Source: Verrucomicrobiota bacterium
GTDB taxonomy: Bacteria > Verrucomicrobiota > Verrucomicrobiia > Opitutales > Opitutaceae
DNA: 9,692 bases
Direction of reading: 5' to 3'
NCBI GenBank assembly: GCA_023386835.1
Contig: JAEWIY010000239.1
Coordinates: forward strand, 1-9,692
Shown: in pieces, positions 1 to 6,158 of the stretch
Layout: every line of letters begins with the position of its first letter
Position numbering within the stretch: position 1 is the stretch's first letter
Made by a program: the position numbers and the translations under genes
Notes under the pieces: model-generated
What the model saw: only the letters and a program-made list of their open reading frames with translations
Database searches by the model: none
What the model was told of the DNA's origin: nothing

Positions 1-802
1 GGTCAGCATGGAGCAGCAGCGTGCGCGGGCCGGTGAGCGTGTTGAACTCGGCCTCAAAGTCATGCACGGCTCCCTCTTTCCGGAACCGATCGAAGAACCG
101 GTCCCGCAAGGCCGCGTCGCGCCAGAGGTTCAGCTCCAGCGTGGTGCGACCGAGGATGTCACGCTTGGGCCGCCCGATCGCGCGTTCGAAGGCGCGGTTC
201 ACCTCCACCATCCGGCCATCCGGCAGCCGGGCGATCGACATGATCGCGGGCGTGCCGTGGAACGAGCGGGCGAACAGTTCCTGCGATTCGCGCAGGCTCG
301 CCTCACTGGCGCGCAGGGCGGCAGTGCGTTCGGCGATGCGTTGCTCCAGCTGCTCCTGCAGCGACAGCAGGGCGCTCTCGGTCTGTTTGCGATCGGTGAT
401 GTCGCGCAGGTGTGCCGCGAACACCGGCGCGACCCCGGGGCCGAGATCGATGCGGGTGATGGCGAGTTCGACGGGAAACTCCGTTCCGTCCCGGCGCATG
501 GCCGTGGTCTCGATGCGCCGGCCGAGCATGCGCGGCTCGCCGCCATCGTTCAGTCGTCGCATGCCGAGATCGTGGTGTTCGCGCAACGACGCGGGGATGA
601 TCAGCTCCGACATCAGTTTGCCGAGCACCTCGTCGCGCCGGTAGCCGAAGGTGCGCTCGGCAGCCGGGTTAAAATCCAGGAAACGCCCTTCGGCATCGAC
701 CGTGACGATGCAGTCCAGCGCCACCTCGAGAATGCCAGCCAGACGCGCCTGCAAAAGCGCCGGGTCGTCCGGCGATGGGGTGGGCGGGGACGGCTGCGTC
801 AT
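1..802 (-). CDS. PAS-PAS sensor protein, C-terminus cut by window edge
   Basis: Reading the minus strand from ATG at 802 gives 267 residues that run open off the left edge, so the output domain (histidine kinase, GGDEF or other) is not visible. Residues about 17-138 form a PAS domain with its PAC tail: VTVDAEGRFLDFNPAAER, then RRDGTEFPVELAIT and HLRDITDRKQ. Residues 139-178 are a heptad-like helical linker (LLSLQEQLEQRIAERTAALR) of the kind that joins PAS domains. A second PAS starts near 179 (IARLPDGRMVEVNRAFERAIG) and is still running at the edge. No signal peptide or membrane segment is seen, so a cytoplasmic sensor is likely. The ligand cannot be read from sequence. It follows the globin gene on the same strand after 151 bp and lies near a divergent response regulator, which suggests but does not prove a two-component partner. 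No clear ribosome site precedes the ATG. Confidence 0.88.
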   Translation of the reverse strand, partial: MTQPSPPTPSPDDPALLQARLAGILEVALDCIVTVDAEGRFLDFNPAAERTFGYRRDEVLGKLMSELIIPASLREHHDLGMRRLNDGGEPRMLGRRIETTAMRRDGTEFPVELAITRIDLGPGVAPVFAAHLRDITDRKQTESALLSLQEQLEQRIAERTAALRASEASLRESQELFARSFHGTPAIMSIARLPDGRMVEVNRAFERAIGRPKRDILGRTTLELNLWRDAALRDRFFDRFRKEGAVHDFEAEFNTLTGPRTLLLHAD

Positions 803-953
803 GAAGCGTGGAGCGGCCAGCCAAACGACCGGCTTCCCCGGGTGCAATCACGGCGTGTGCGGTGCGGTGGCCGAACCTGATGCGACGCACCCGAGGCCCT
901 TCGGTGAGGGCGGGGCATCGAGTGGGCGGTACCGTCGTGGGCGCCGCCGCAGC

Positions 954-1373
954 TCAGGCGGCCTGGTGTCCGGTGCCGTGCGCCCGCATGGCCTCGGAAA
1001 GGAAACGGTAGAGATCCGCCCAGGCGGTCCGCACGTCCGGGGTGAAGGCGCCGCCGAGGACCTGTTGCAACGTCCAGAGCAGCGCCTCGCCGACGGTGTG
1101 ATAATGGGTGTCCTTGGCACCGTAGCCTGCGTGCCGAATCCCGAGTTCACGCAGGGTAACTTCGAGGTGGGCGGGTTGGTCCAGCTGATTCACGGCGAAG
1201 GACAGCATGTCCATCAGTTTCCGCCCTTGCTGCTTCAGGCCGCCGTGGAAGAGCCCGCGCAGGCTGGGGTCGAGCTCGAACAGACGCGCATAAAAGAGCG
1301 CGGCCACCTGATCGGTTAACGGCGTGAGGGTGCGAAAAGTCACCCTGATCAAGTGAACCTGTTGGGAAGTCAT
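954..1373 (-). CDS. Single-domain bacterial globin (haemoglobin)
   Basis: This 139-residue protein matches the length and pattern of stand-alone bacterial globins and the globin domain of flavohaemoglobins. Aligned by eye to E. coli Hmp, it has Tyr28 at B10 (LFYARLFELDP), Gln49 at E7 (QQGRKLMDML) and the proximal haem ligand His81 at F8 (RHAGYG), followed by HYHTVGEALLW of the G helix. Tyr-B10 with Gln-E7 is the distal pair known for tight O2 binding and NO dioxygenation. There is no FAD/NAD reductase domain, so any NO detoxification would need a separate reductase; O2 storage or sensing is equally possible. The ATG at 1373 gives an N-terminus of normal length; no Shine-Dalgarno is seen. A 6-bp GC hairpin (943-948 with 957-962) spans the stop codon but has no T-run. 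Family assignment is firm; physiological role is inferred. Confidence 0.93.
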   Translation of the reverse strand: MTSQQVHLIRVTFRTLTPLTDQVAALFYARLFELDPSLRGLFHGGLKQQGRKLMDMLSFAVNQLDQPAHLEVTLRELGIRHAGYGAKDTHYHTVGEALLWTLQQVLGGAFTPDVRTAWADLYRFLSEAMRAHGTGHQAA

Positions 1374-1430
1374 GGCCGTGGCGGCAGTCGAAGCGGAACG
1401 ACCTCACCATGCCGCAAGAGTGCCCGTCCG

Positions 1431-1479
1431 CCCATGGGTCAGCTGACCCGGGCCGATCGGCTAATTGACGAGCTCGAGC
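1431..1479. promoter_or_regulatory. Cluster of perfect palindromes between globin and response regulator genes
   Basis: The divergent 1374-1500 region holds a run of abutting or overlapping perfect palindromes: CCCATGGG (1431-1438), GGGTCAGCTGACCC (1436-1449), CCCGGG (1447-1452), GCCGATCGGC (1452-1461), CGAGCTCG (1469-1476) and GCTCGAGC (1472-1479). The 14-bp one has the form of a dimeric regulator site and could serve either promoter. Short palindromes are commoner in GC-rich DNA, so only the density and the 14-mer are notable. No regulator can be named. Confidence 0.4.
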
Positions 1480-1500
1480 GTCTCGGCATGCTCCCGGCGC

Positions 1501-2124
1501 GTGACGCGTATTCTGCTGATCGACGATGACCCCCGCGTGCGACAACAGTGTGCCGCATTGCTGCGACTTGAAGGCTACGTGGTTGGAGAAGCGCCCGATG
1601 GACGAGCCGGGCTGACGGCGGCGCAGAATGAGCGACCCGACTTGATTGTGTGCGACGTCACGATGCCGCGGATGAATGGTCACGCGGCGCTTGAGGCGCT
1701 GCGCGCCGATCCGCACACGGCGCGTACGCCGTTCATTTTCCTGACCGGAAACGGTGAGATGGCGGATCTTCGCCTCGGCATGAATCTCGGTGCCGATGAT
1801 TACCTGGTGAAGCCGGTGGAACCGGAGCAACTGCTGGCGGCGGTGCGAGCGCGGCTGAAGCGCGCGGAGAGCGCGGGCGGTCCCGCGCGACCCACCGAAC
1901 CGGCGTCGCCGGAGCAGTTGATTGAACTCGGTCTGACGCCGCGCGAGGCCGAGGTGCTGTTCTGGCTGGCGCAGGGCAAAACCAACAGCGAGATCGCGAC
2001 GATCACCGGGGTGCAGTTGACCACGATCAAGAAGCACCTCGAAAGCATTTACCCGAAGCTCGGCGTGGAGAACCGCACCACCGCGGCCGCCCTCGCGCTC
2101 GAGAAAATGGGACCGCTGAGCTGA
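1501..2124 (+). CDS. Response regulator, receiver plus LuxR/NarL-type HTH
   Basis: From GTG at 1501 the protein is 207 residues. Residues 1-121 are a CheY-like receiver: acidic pair Asp8-Asp9 (LLIDDD), phosphoacceptor Asp52 (CDVTMPRMNG), Thr82 (FLTGN) and Lys104 (DDYLVKPVEP), all the key residues. After a short Pro/Ala linker, residues about 145-201 form a LuxR-type helix-turn-helix (LTPREAEVLFWLAQGKTNSEIA, then TTIKKHLESIYPKLGVENR). It should bind DNA as a phosphorylated dimer. An upstream in-frame TTG at 1465 would add 12 residues unlike a receiver start, and GTG 1501 puts the first beta-strand directly at the N-terminus, so 1501 is preferred. It diverges from the globin and PAS-sensor genes and converges with the sugar-kinase gene, 16 bp away, with no terminator between. 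The cognate kinase is not proven. Confidence 0.93.
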   Translation: MTRILLIDDDPRVRQQCAALLRLEGYVVGEAPDGRAGLTAAQNERPDLIVCDVTMPRMNGHAALEALRADPHTARTPFIFLTGNGEMADLRLGMNLGADDYLVKPVEPEQLLAAVRARLKRAESAGGPARPTEPASPEQLIELGLTPREAEVLFWLAQGKTNSEIATITGVQLTTIKKHLESIYPKLGVENRTTAAALALEKMGPLS

Positions 2125-2140
2125 ACCGGCCGGGGCGGCG

Positions 2141-3058
2141 CTAGTTCAATCGCACCAGCAGGCGCCGCACGCCCTCGATGGGAGTGTCGGCGAGCGGCTG
2201 CAAGGGAAGCGGGCAACGCGTCACCAGCGTCGCGACCACGACCGGGTGAATCAGGATCGGTCCACTCAGTCCGGCGGGAATCGTGTCCAGCGCAGCCTCC
2301 GGAAACACCTGCTGGGCGACGCGCACGCCCAGCTCCATCAACTCGCCGGCGGACTCGAGCACCAGTTGCGTCGCGGCGTGATCGCCTTCGGAGGCGAGGT
2401 GGAGCACGGCCGGCGCGAGGCTGGCGATGAGCCGGTTGGCCTCGGGATGAGAGTAGAAGTGCCGGGTGATGGCGCGCGCGTCCTCGAGCGCGGTCTGGTC
2501 GCGGACGATCTGGGACAAGCGCGTCGGATTTGACCACCCCTGCAGTTCCAGCAAGGCGCGGCTGATGGCCCGCCGGCCCAAATCGTATCCACTTCCTGGA
2601 TCACCAAAGCGCCACCCCAGCCCGCCGGCGTAGTGGATGCGCCCATCGGCAGCTTGGGCGGCGATAAACGACCCGGTTCCGCCATGCAGCACCAGGCCGG
2701 GCCGGCCCTGCGTGGCCAGTTCCAGGACCGGCCGTGAATCGTCGAAGGCGACGACCTGGCCGAAATCGGCGAGGGATTGTGCGAACTCCTGCCAGAAGCC
2801 AGGGCTGCCGGCCATGCAGAGGAGCGTGTGGGTGATCTCGCCGTCCGGCGCCATCATGCGCGACCGATCCATCGTGGCGACCAGCGCATCGGTCGCGATC
2901 CGCCGGGCGTGGTCGGCGCCGATGACGTTGGGGTTGCAGCCCGGCGCGAGGTGCCGGTGCAGCACGTTTCCGGTCTGGTCGATCAGGATGAGCTCGGTTT
3001 TGGTGCCGCCGCCATCCACGCCGATGCGAAGAGTCTGAGCCACGCGGGTACGGAACAC
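2141..3058 (-). CDS. BadF/BadG-family sugar kinase, N-acetylglucosamine-kinase-like
   Basis: This 305-residue protein (from GTG 3058) belongs to the ASKHA kinase superfamily, BadF/BadG/BcrA/BcrD branch, which includes N-acetylglucosamine kinases of similar length. The phosphate-1 loop is DGGGTKTE (residues 15-22), an acidic pair that may supply the catalytic Asp is at 106-107 (VAFDDS), phosphate-2 is HGGTGSF (125-131), and GWRFGDPGSGYDLGRRA (148-164) is the typical adenosine-side motif, which favours the amino-sugar kinase branch over activators of radical dehydratases. Expected reaction: ATP-dependent phosphorylation of GlcNAc or a related amino sugar in the cytoplasm. The open frame extends upstream to 3271, but the extra 71 residues overlap the SIS gene and look like nothing known. 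GTG 3043 is an equally possible start. It follows the SIS gene by about 90 bp on the same strand, so an operon is likely. The substrate is inferred from family and neighbour. Confidence 0.88.
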   Translation of the reverse strand: MFRTRVAQTLRIGVDGGGTKTELILIDQTGNVLHRHLAPGCNPNVIGADHARRIATDALVATMDRSRMMAPDGEITHTLLCMAGSPGFWQEFAQSLADFGQVVAFDDSRPVLELATQGRPGLVLHGGTGSFIAAQAADGRIHYAGGLGWRFGDPGSGYDLGRRAISRALLELQGWSNPTRLSQIVRDQTALEDARAITRHFYSHPEANRLIASLAPAVLHLASEGDHAATQLVLESAGELMELGVRVAQQVFPEAALDTIPAGLSGPILIHPVVVATLVTRCPLPLQPLADTPIEGVRRLLVRLN

Positions 3059-3147
3059 ATCGGCGCCGCCGTGGCGAATCGTTCTGTCGACCGACCACCA
3101 GCCGCCGGGGCGTGTCGGTTCGCGCCTCCGGTTGGGGGAGCGGACCG

Positions 3148-3876
3148 TCAGCCGATCAACTTGCTCAACCGGGTGCGGTAACGCTGCGCCAGTTCCAAAT
3201 TGGACTCCATGCCACCCGGCGTGTTCTGGCTGCGCAGCACGGGCAGGGAATGTCCGTTGGCCCGCAACCACTCCATGGCTTCAAGGGCGAGCAGGTTGAG
3301 CAGCATCGCACCGATGAGCGTCGACGTGGGGCCGGCATTTTGCCCGGGCGCCACTTCAACGAGCGCGTCGCCCGGCACGCCACCGTTGTCGAGCACGTCA
3401 TCGGCGATCGCGTGCAGGTTGCGTCCGCCCGGGTGCACCGTGGCTGCCGTTGTGCTCATCGCGAGCGAAGTGAGGCCGATGACATGCAGCCCCTTTTGTT
3501 TGGCGTAGAGTGCGACCTCGATCGGCGACGCGTTTTTGCCGGAGTTGGAGATGACGATGATGCTCTCGCCGGCGTGCAGCCCGTAGTGCCGGTCGTAGCG
3601 CTCGGCGAGGCGCGTGCCGTAGCCGACCACGTTCTCCGAAAAGCCCATGCCCGGATCGAAGAGGCCCGAGACCGGCATGAGTCCGCCGGCGCGGCCGATG
3701 ATTTCACGGCCGATGATTTCGCTGTGGCCGCTGCCAAACGTGTGCAGCACGCCGCCCGCGGCGATCGAGCGGCCGATGCGCTCGCCGCAACGGGCGAGAG
3801 TGGCGGCGTTGGCTTCGCGCATCCGCTGCAGCAGTTCGAGCGACGCGGAAAAGTAGGTGTCAGTCAGGGAGGACAT
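3148..3876 (-). CDS. SIS-domain sugar-phosphate protein, UPF0309 type
   Basis: From ATG 3876 the protein has 242 residues and is one SIS (sugar isomerase) domain. Phosphosugar-binding signatures are TFGSGHSE (46-53) and ISNSGKNASPIE (109-120); GRAGGLMPVSGLFDPGMG (61-78), GLTSLAMS (134-141) and NTPGGMESN (218-226) match the pattern I recall for UPF0309 proteins. The family is thought to act on or bind phosphorylated sugars in the cytoplasm; the reaction is not settled. MurNAc-6-phosphate etherase (MurQ) is a related alternative, but MurQ is longer and has a different C-terminal part. An in-frame ATG at 3921 would start inside the heptamer repeat and add low-complexity residues, so 3876 is chosen. 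The leader just before it is very C-rich in the mRNA and offers no Shine-Dalgarno. The amino-sugar-kinase-like gene follows on the same strand, suggesting joint use in amino-sugar or cell-wall sugar salvage. Confidence 0.87.
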   Translation of the reverse strand: MSSLTDTYFSASLELLQRMREANAATLARCGERIGRSIAAGGVLHTFGSGHSEIIGREIIGRAGGLMPVSGLFDPGMGFSENVVGYGTRLAERYDRHYGLHAGESIIVISNSGKNASPIEVALYAKQKGLHVIGLTSLAMSTTAATVHPGGRNLHAIADDVLDNGGVPGDALVEVAPGQNAGPTSTLIGAMLLNLLALEAMEWLRANGHSLPVLRSQNTPGGMESNLELAQRYRTRLSKLIG

Positions 3877-3899
3877 GGGGAAGGAGGGGGGCCGGGGGG

Positions 3900-4065
3900 A
3901 GTAGCGAGTAGCGGGTAGCAAGTAGGGTGGACGGGGGAGGCAGCGGAGCTGCGGGTGTGGCGGCGTATTGAAATCGGTGTGCTCGCTGATCGTTAGAGAA
4001 GTCTAGGGACCCGGTGCGCGGCGGACGTTTCCGGTTTGTATGCTCGCTACCCGCTACTCGCTACT
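3900..4065. repeat. Gap bounded by long inverted repeat, REPIN/MITE-like
   Basis: Two arms face each other: AGTAGCGAGTAGCGGGTAGC at 3900-3919 and its exact reverse complement at 4046-4065. The match extends to 25 bp (3900-3924 and 4041-4065) with two transitions. Each arm is made of degenerate heptamers RGTAGCR (period 7). The 116-bp core between the 25-bp arms has no gene; it includes a small hairpin GCAGC-GGA-GCTGC (3940-3952). The outer end of the right arm touches the stop codon of the LpxR-like gene (4064-4066), and the left arm ends 24 bp before the SIS start codon. It carries no transposase, and no clear target duplication was seen. It could be a mobile non-autonomous element, a pair of REP-like units, or a structured RNA between two genes. 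Confidence 0.8.
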
Positions 4066-5140
4066 AATAATGCAGTGTCACGCTGATGGAGCCGAAGACG
4101 GACTCATCGGACTGGTTCTTGAATTCCTTCGTGCGGAGCGCCTGGGTGTAGGTGAACTGCCAGTGGCGGAAGCCGACGGAGAGACCACCATGCAGGTCTG
4201 CCACGACCGTTTCCCGCTTCACGGACGGGCTGTCGCGCCAGGTGTTGCCATCGAGCGTCGCGTCGCGCGCCACGGCACGCACATCGAAGGCGGCAAAGGC
4301 GAAGGCGTTGAAGCGTGGGCGTCGCAACGAACCGGATACGCCGGTCGGCCGGATCAGGTTGGTGCCAAAGTCGTCCGGGAGCCGGAGCCCGCCGCGCAGT
4401 TCCGCGCCGGCGTTGGCGTAGGTGAAGATGTTGCCGAGGCTGAAACCGGCGTGCGGGATCAGGTCGAGCGCCCAGCCGCGCTGGTCGCGGAAGGTTTCCG
4501 TGCTGATGCGGTAGCGCCGCTCGTACACGAGGTTCAGTCCCGGTTCGTTGCGCAGCTGATGGTGCCAACCGCGGGCGGTTTTGATGCCGAACAGGTTGTG
4601 CACGTTGTTCTGCACCTGCCGGCCGAGTGCGGCGGGTCCGATCATGCCGAAGGTGACTTCGACCACATCGAACGATGCGATTGAGCCTTTGCCTTCCGCG
4701 AACCGCTTCGGCGGCGCGTAAACTTGGAAGGCGGCTCCGACGTACAACCACGCGGCGTACGGCCGATCGTCCGGCTGCGCCTCGGTCGTGTGAATGTCGC
4801 TGGGTGTGTAGAGGTTCTGCCCGAGCGAAAGGCCGAGTTTGTAGTCCGGTCCGCTGGGCAGCCACTCGCCCAGCGCGCGAGCCAGCTTTTGCACGGGGGC
4901 GGGAACCGGGTCCTCGGTGAAACTCGCCAGCCGGGTCGTCAGGAGCGAGAGCTTGAACCCGTTGCTGTAGTTTTCGTCGGTGCCGCCCAAATACAGGTCG
5001 TTCTCCGAGTAGATCGAGATCGAGCCGAAGCGCAGCGGCTCATCGACGTCCAACCCGGGCTCGGCTGCACGCACCTGGCCGGGCCAGGCCAGCAACGCAC
5101 TTCCCGCGAGTAAACCAGCGAACGCGAACAGGCGTTTCAT
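4064..5140 (-). CDS. LpxR-like outer-membrane lipid A deacylase (DUF2219)
   Basis: The 358-residue precursor starts with a Sec signal peptide (MKRLFAFAGLLAGSALLA, likely cut after VRA, residue 25) and then reads as a beta-barrel ending in Tyr, as outer-membrane proteins do. LpxR family marks are SENDLYLGGTDENYSNGF (45-62, with the Asn47-Asp48 pair and Asp55), DDRPYAAWLYVG (124-135), GPAALGRQVQNNVHNLFG (168-185, with a candidate catalytic His181) and GWHHQLRNEPGL (191-202). Salmonella LpxR removes the 3'-acyloxyacyl group of lipid A in a Ca2+-dependent reaction in the outer membrane; the Asn-Asp pair and His agree with that active site, though residue-by-residue alignment was by eye. Its ATG overlaps the stop of the upstream methyltransferase (ATGA, 5140-5137), so translation is probably coupled. 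The stop codon abuts the inverted repeat. Function is inferred from family; substrate specificity in this host is unknown. Confidence 0.88.
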   Translation of the reverse strand: MKRLFAFAGLLAGSALLAWPGQVRAAEPGLDVDEPLRFGSISIYSENDLYLGGTDENYSNGFKLSLLTTRLASFTEDPVPAPVQKLARALGEWLPSGPDYKLGLSLGQNLYTPSDIHTTEAQPDDRPYAAWLYVGAAFQVYAPPKRFAEGKGSIASFDVVEVTFGMIGPAALGRQVQNNVHNLFGIKTARGWHHQLRNEPGLNLVYERRYRISTETFRDQRGWALDLIPHAGFSLGNIFTYANAGAELRGGLRLPDDFGTNLIRPTGVSGSLRRPRFNAFAFAAFDVRAVARDATLDGNTWRDSPSVKRETVVADLHGGLSVGFRHWQFTYTQALRTKEFKNQSDESVFGSISVTLHY

Positions 5141-6054
5141 GCAGCCGAAGCAGCCGCCCAGCGCCCGTAGATTCCACAGGGCAGCGTCTTTCCGTCGGCG
5201 GCGATGGGCAGGCCGACTTCACCACCCGTGAGCGAGCCACCCCGCTCGTGCAGGAGCTCCGAGAGCAGGTTGACGACGACCGTCGGTGAGAGGCGGGCGG
5301 TGTAGGCGTTGATGAGAAAAAAGAGCGGAGCGTCCGAGAGGATCTCGCGGCAGGCGGTGAGCAGTTCCCACAAGTGATCCTCCAGCCGCCACATTTCGCC
5401 GCTGCTGCCGCGACCGTAGGTGGGCGGATCCATGATGATCGCGTCGTAGCGGCGCCCCCGGCGCGCCTCGCGTCGGACAAACTTCAGGCAGTCGTCCGCG
5501 ATGTAGCGGATCGGCGCGTCCGCCAAGCCGCTCAATGCGGCGTTCTCGCGGCACCATTTCACCATGCCCTCGGCGGCGTCCACGTGGCAGACGGCCGCAC
5601 CGGCCTTGGCCGCCGCGCAGGTGGCGGCACCGGTGTAACCAAAAAGGTTGAGCACCGACACCTCGCGGCCCGCGGCGCGGGCGGACTTGATCCGAGCGGA
5701 GCACCATTCCCAATTCACCGCCTGTTCCGGGAACAATCCTGTGTGTTTGAACGAGGTCGGTTGGATCCGGAACGTGAGTCCGAGCGGTTCGTAGCCGATT
5801 TTCCATGACGCCGGCAGCTCGCGGCGAAACTCCCACCGGCCCCCGCCGCTTTCGCTGCGATGATAATAGCCGTCCCAGCCGCGCCATTCGCCCGCCGCGT
5901 GACGCGGCCAGATGACCTGCGGATCAGGTCGCACGAGCGTGTAGGGACCCCAGCGCTCCTGCTTCATGCCGGTGCCCGCATCGAGCAGCGCGTAGTCACG
6001 CCAGCCCGAGGCCACAGCCAGGGCGGGACGTTCAACGGCAGGCGAAGATGACAT
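5137..6054 (-). CDS. Class I SAM-dependent methyltransferase, RlmI/RlmK-like
   Basis: From ATG 6054 the protein is 305 residues. The Rossmann methyltransferase core begins near residue 130: motif I LNLFGYTGAATCAAAKAGA (135-153), the acidic end of strand 2 at Asp159 (VDAAEGMVKW), RYIADDCLKFV (183-193) and motif IV DPPTYGRG (209-216). This pattern, with the preceding SFKHTGLFPEQAVNWEW, is that of the Methyltrans_SAM family (PF10672), which includes the rRNA methyltransferases RlmI and RlmK. The RNA-binding PUA domain of RlmI is absent; the N-terminal 100 residues (RWGPYTLVRPDPQVIWP) are a family-specific beta-rich part. RNA is the likely substrate but cannot be read from sequence. The open frame reaches 6120, but those 22 residues would enter the divergent promoter region, so 6054 is preferred. 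Its stop overlaps the LpxR-like start by four bases. Confidence 0.88.
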   Translation of the reverse strand: MSSSPAVERPALAVASGWRDYALLDAGTGMKQERWGPYTLVRPDPQVIWPRHAAGEWRGWDGYYHRSESGGGRWEFRRELPASWKIGYEPLGLTFRIQPTSFKHTGLFPEQAVNWEWCSARIKSARAAGREVSVLNLFGYTGAATCAAAKAGAAVCHVDAAEGMVKWCRENAALSGLADAPIRYIADDCLKFVRREARRGRRYDAIIMDPPTYGRGSSGEMWRLEDHLWELLTACREILSDAPLFFLINAYTARLSPTVVVNLLSELLHERGGSLTGGEVGLPIAADGKTLPCGIYGRWAAASAA

Positions 6055-6103
6055 GCGCGCCAAGGTGCGGACCGCTGGGGAACTTGTAAAGCGGAGTAGA
6101 AAC

Positions 6104-6115
6104 CCCTTCGAAGGG
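6104..6115. promoter_or_regulatory. 12-bp perfect palindrome in divergent promoter region
   Basis: CCCTTCGAAGGG is a perfect palindrome, 49 bp upstream of the methyltransferase ATG (6054) and 43 bp upstream of the DUF481 ATG (6159). Its position just outside a TTGACT box suits an operator for the plus-strand gene, but no protein can be assigned to it. Confidence 0.3.
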
Positions 6116-6119
6116 CGCA

Positions 6120-6147
6120 TTGACTTGCTGCTCTCGGCGTCTAGGCG
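6120..6147 (+). promoter_or_regulatory. Candidate sigma70-like promoter for the DUF481 gene
   Basis: TTGACT at 6120-6125 resembles a -35 box. The best -10 at suitable spacing is TAGGCG (6142-6147, 16-bp spacer), which is poor, and would leave a leader of only a few bases before ATG 6159. The call rests mainly on the -35 hexamer. Confidence 0.25.
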
Positions 6148-6158
6148 AGAGACCGCTT

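Noticed and set aside
8..880. Long plus-strand open frame opposite the PAS sensor
   Set aside because: The minus strand here encodes a clear PAS-PAS protein; the plus reading is Arg/Gly/Ala-rich antisense without any family motif, as expected in GC-rich DNA.
1465..1500. TTG 1465 as start of the response regulator
   Set aside because: The added residues TSSSVSACSRR do not belong to a receiver fold, and GTG 1501 starts right at the first strand; the TTGACG here may instead be promoter sequence.
1147..2037. Minus-strand open frame spanning the globin 5' end, promoter region and response regulator
   Set aside because: It contradicts two well supported genes and encodes no known motif.
2125..2140. 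Bidirectional terminator between the response regulator and the sugar kinase
   Set aside because: The 16-bp convergent gap is GC-rich but has no stem of useful length and no T-run on either strand.
3148..3876. Naming the SIS gene murQ
   Set aside because: At 242 residues it lacks the longer C-terminal part of MurQ, and its motifs fit UPF0309 better; a gene symbol would overstate the evidence.
3112..3918. Plus-strand open frame opposite the SIS gene
   Set aside because: Antisense of a SIS domain with intact phosphosugar-binding motifs; no independent support.
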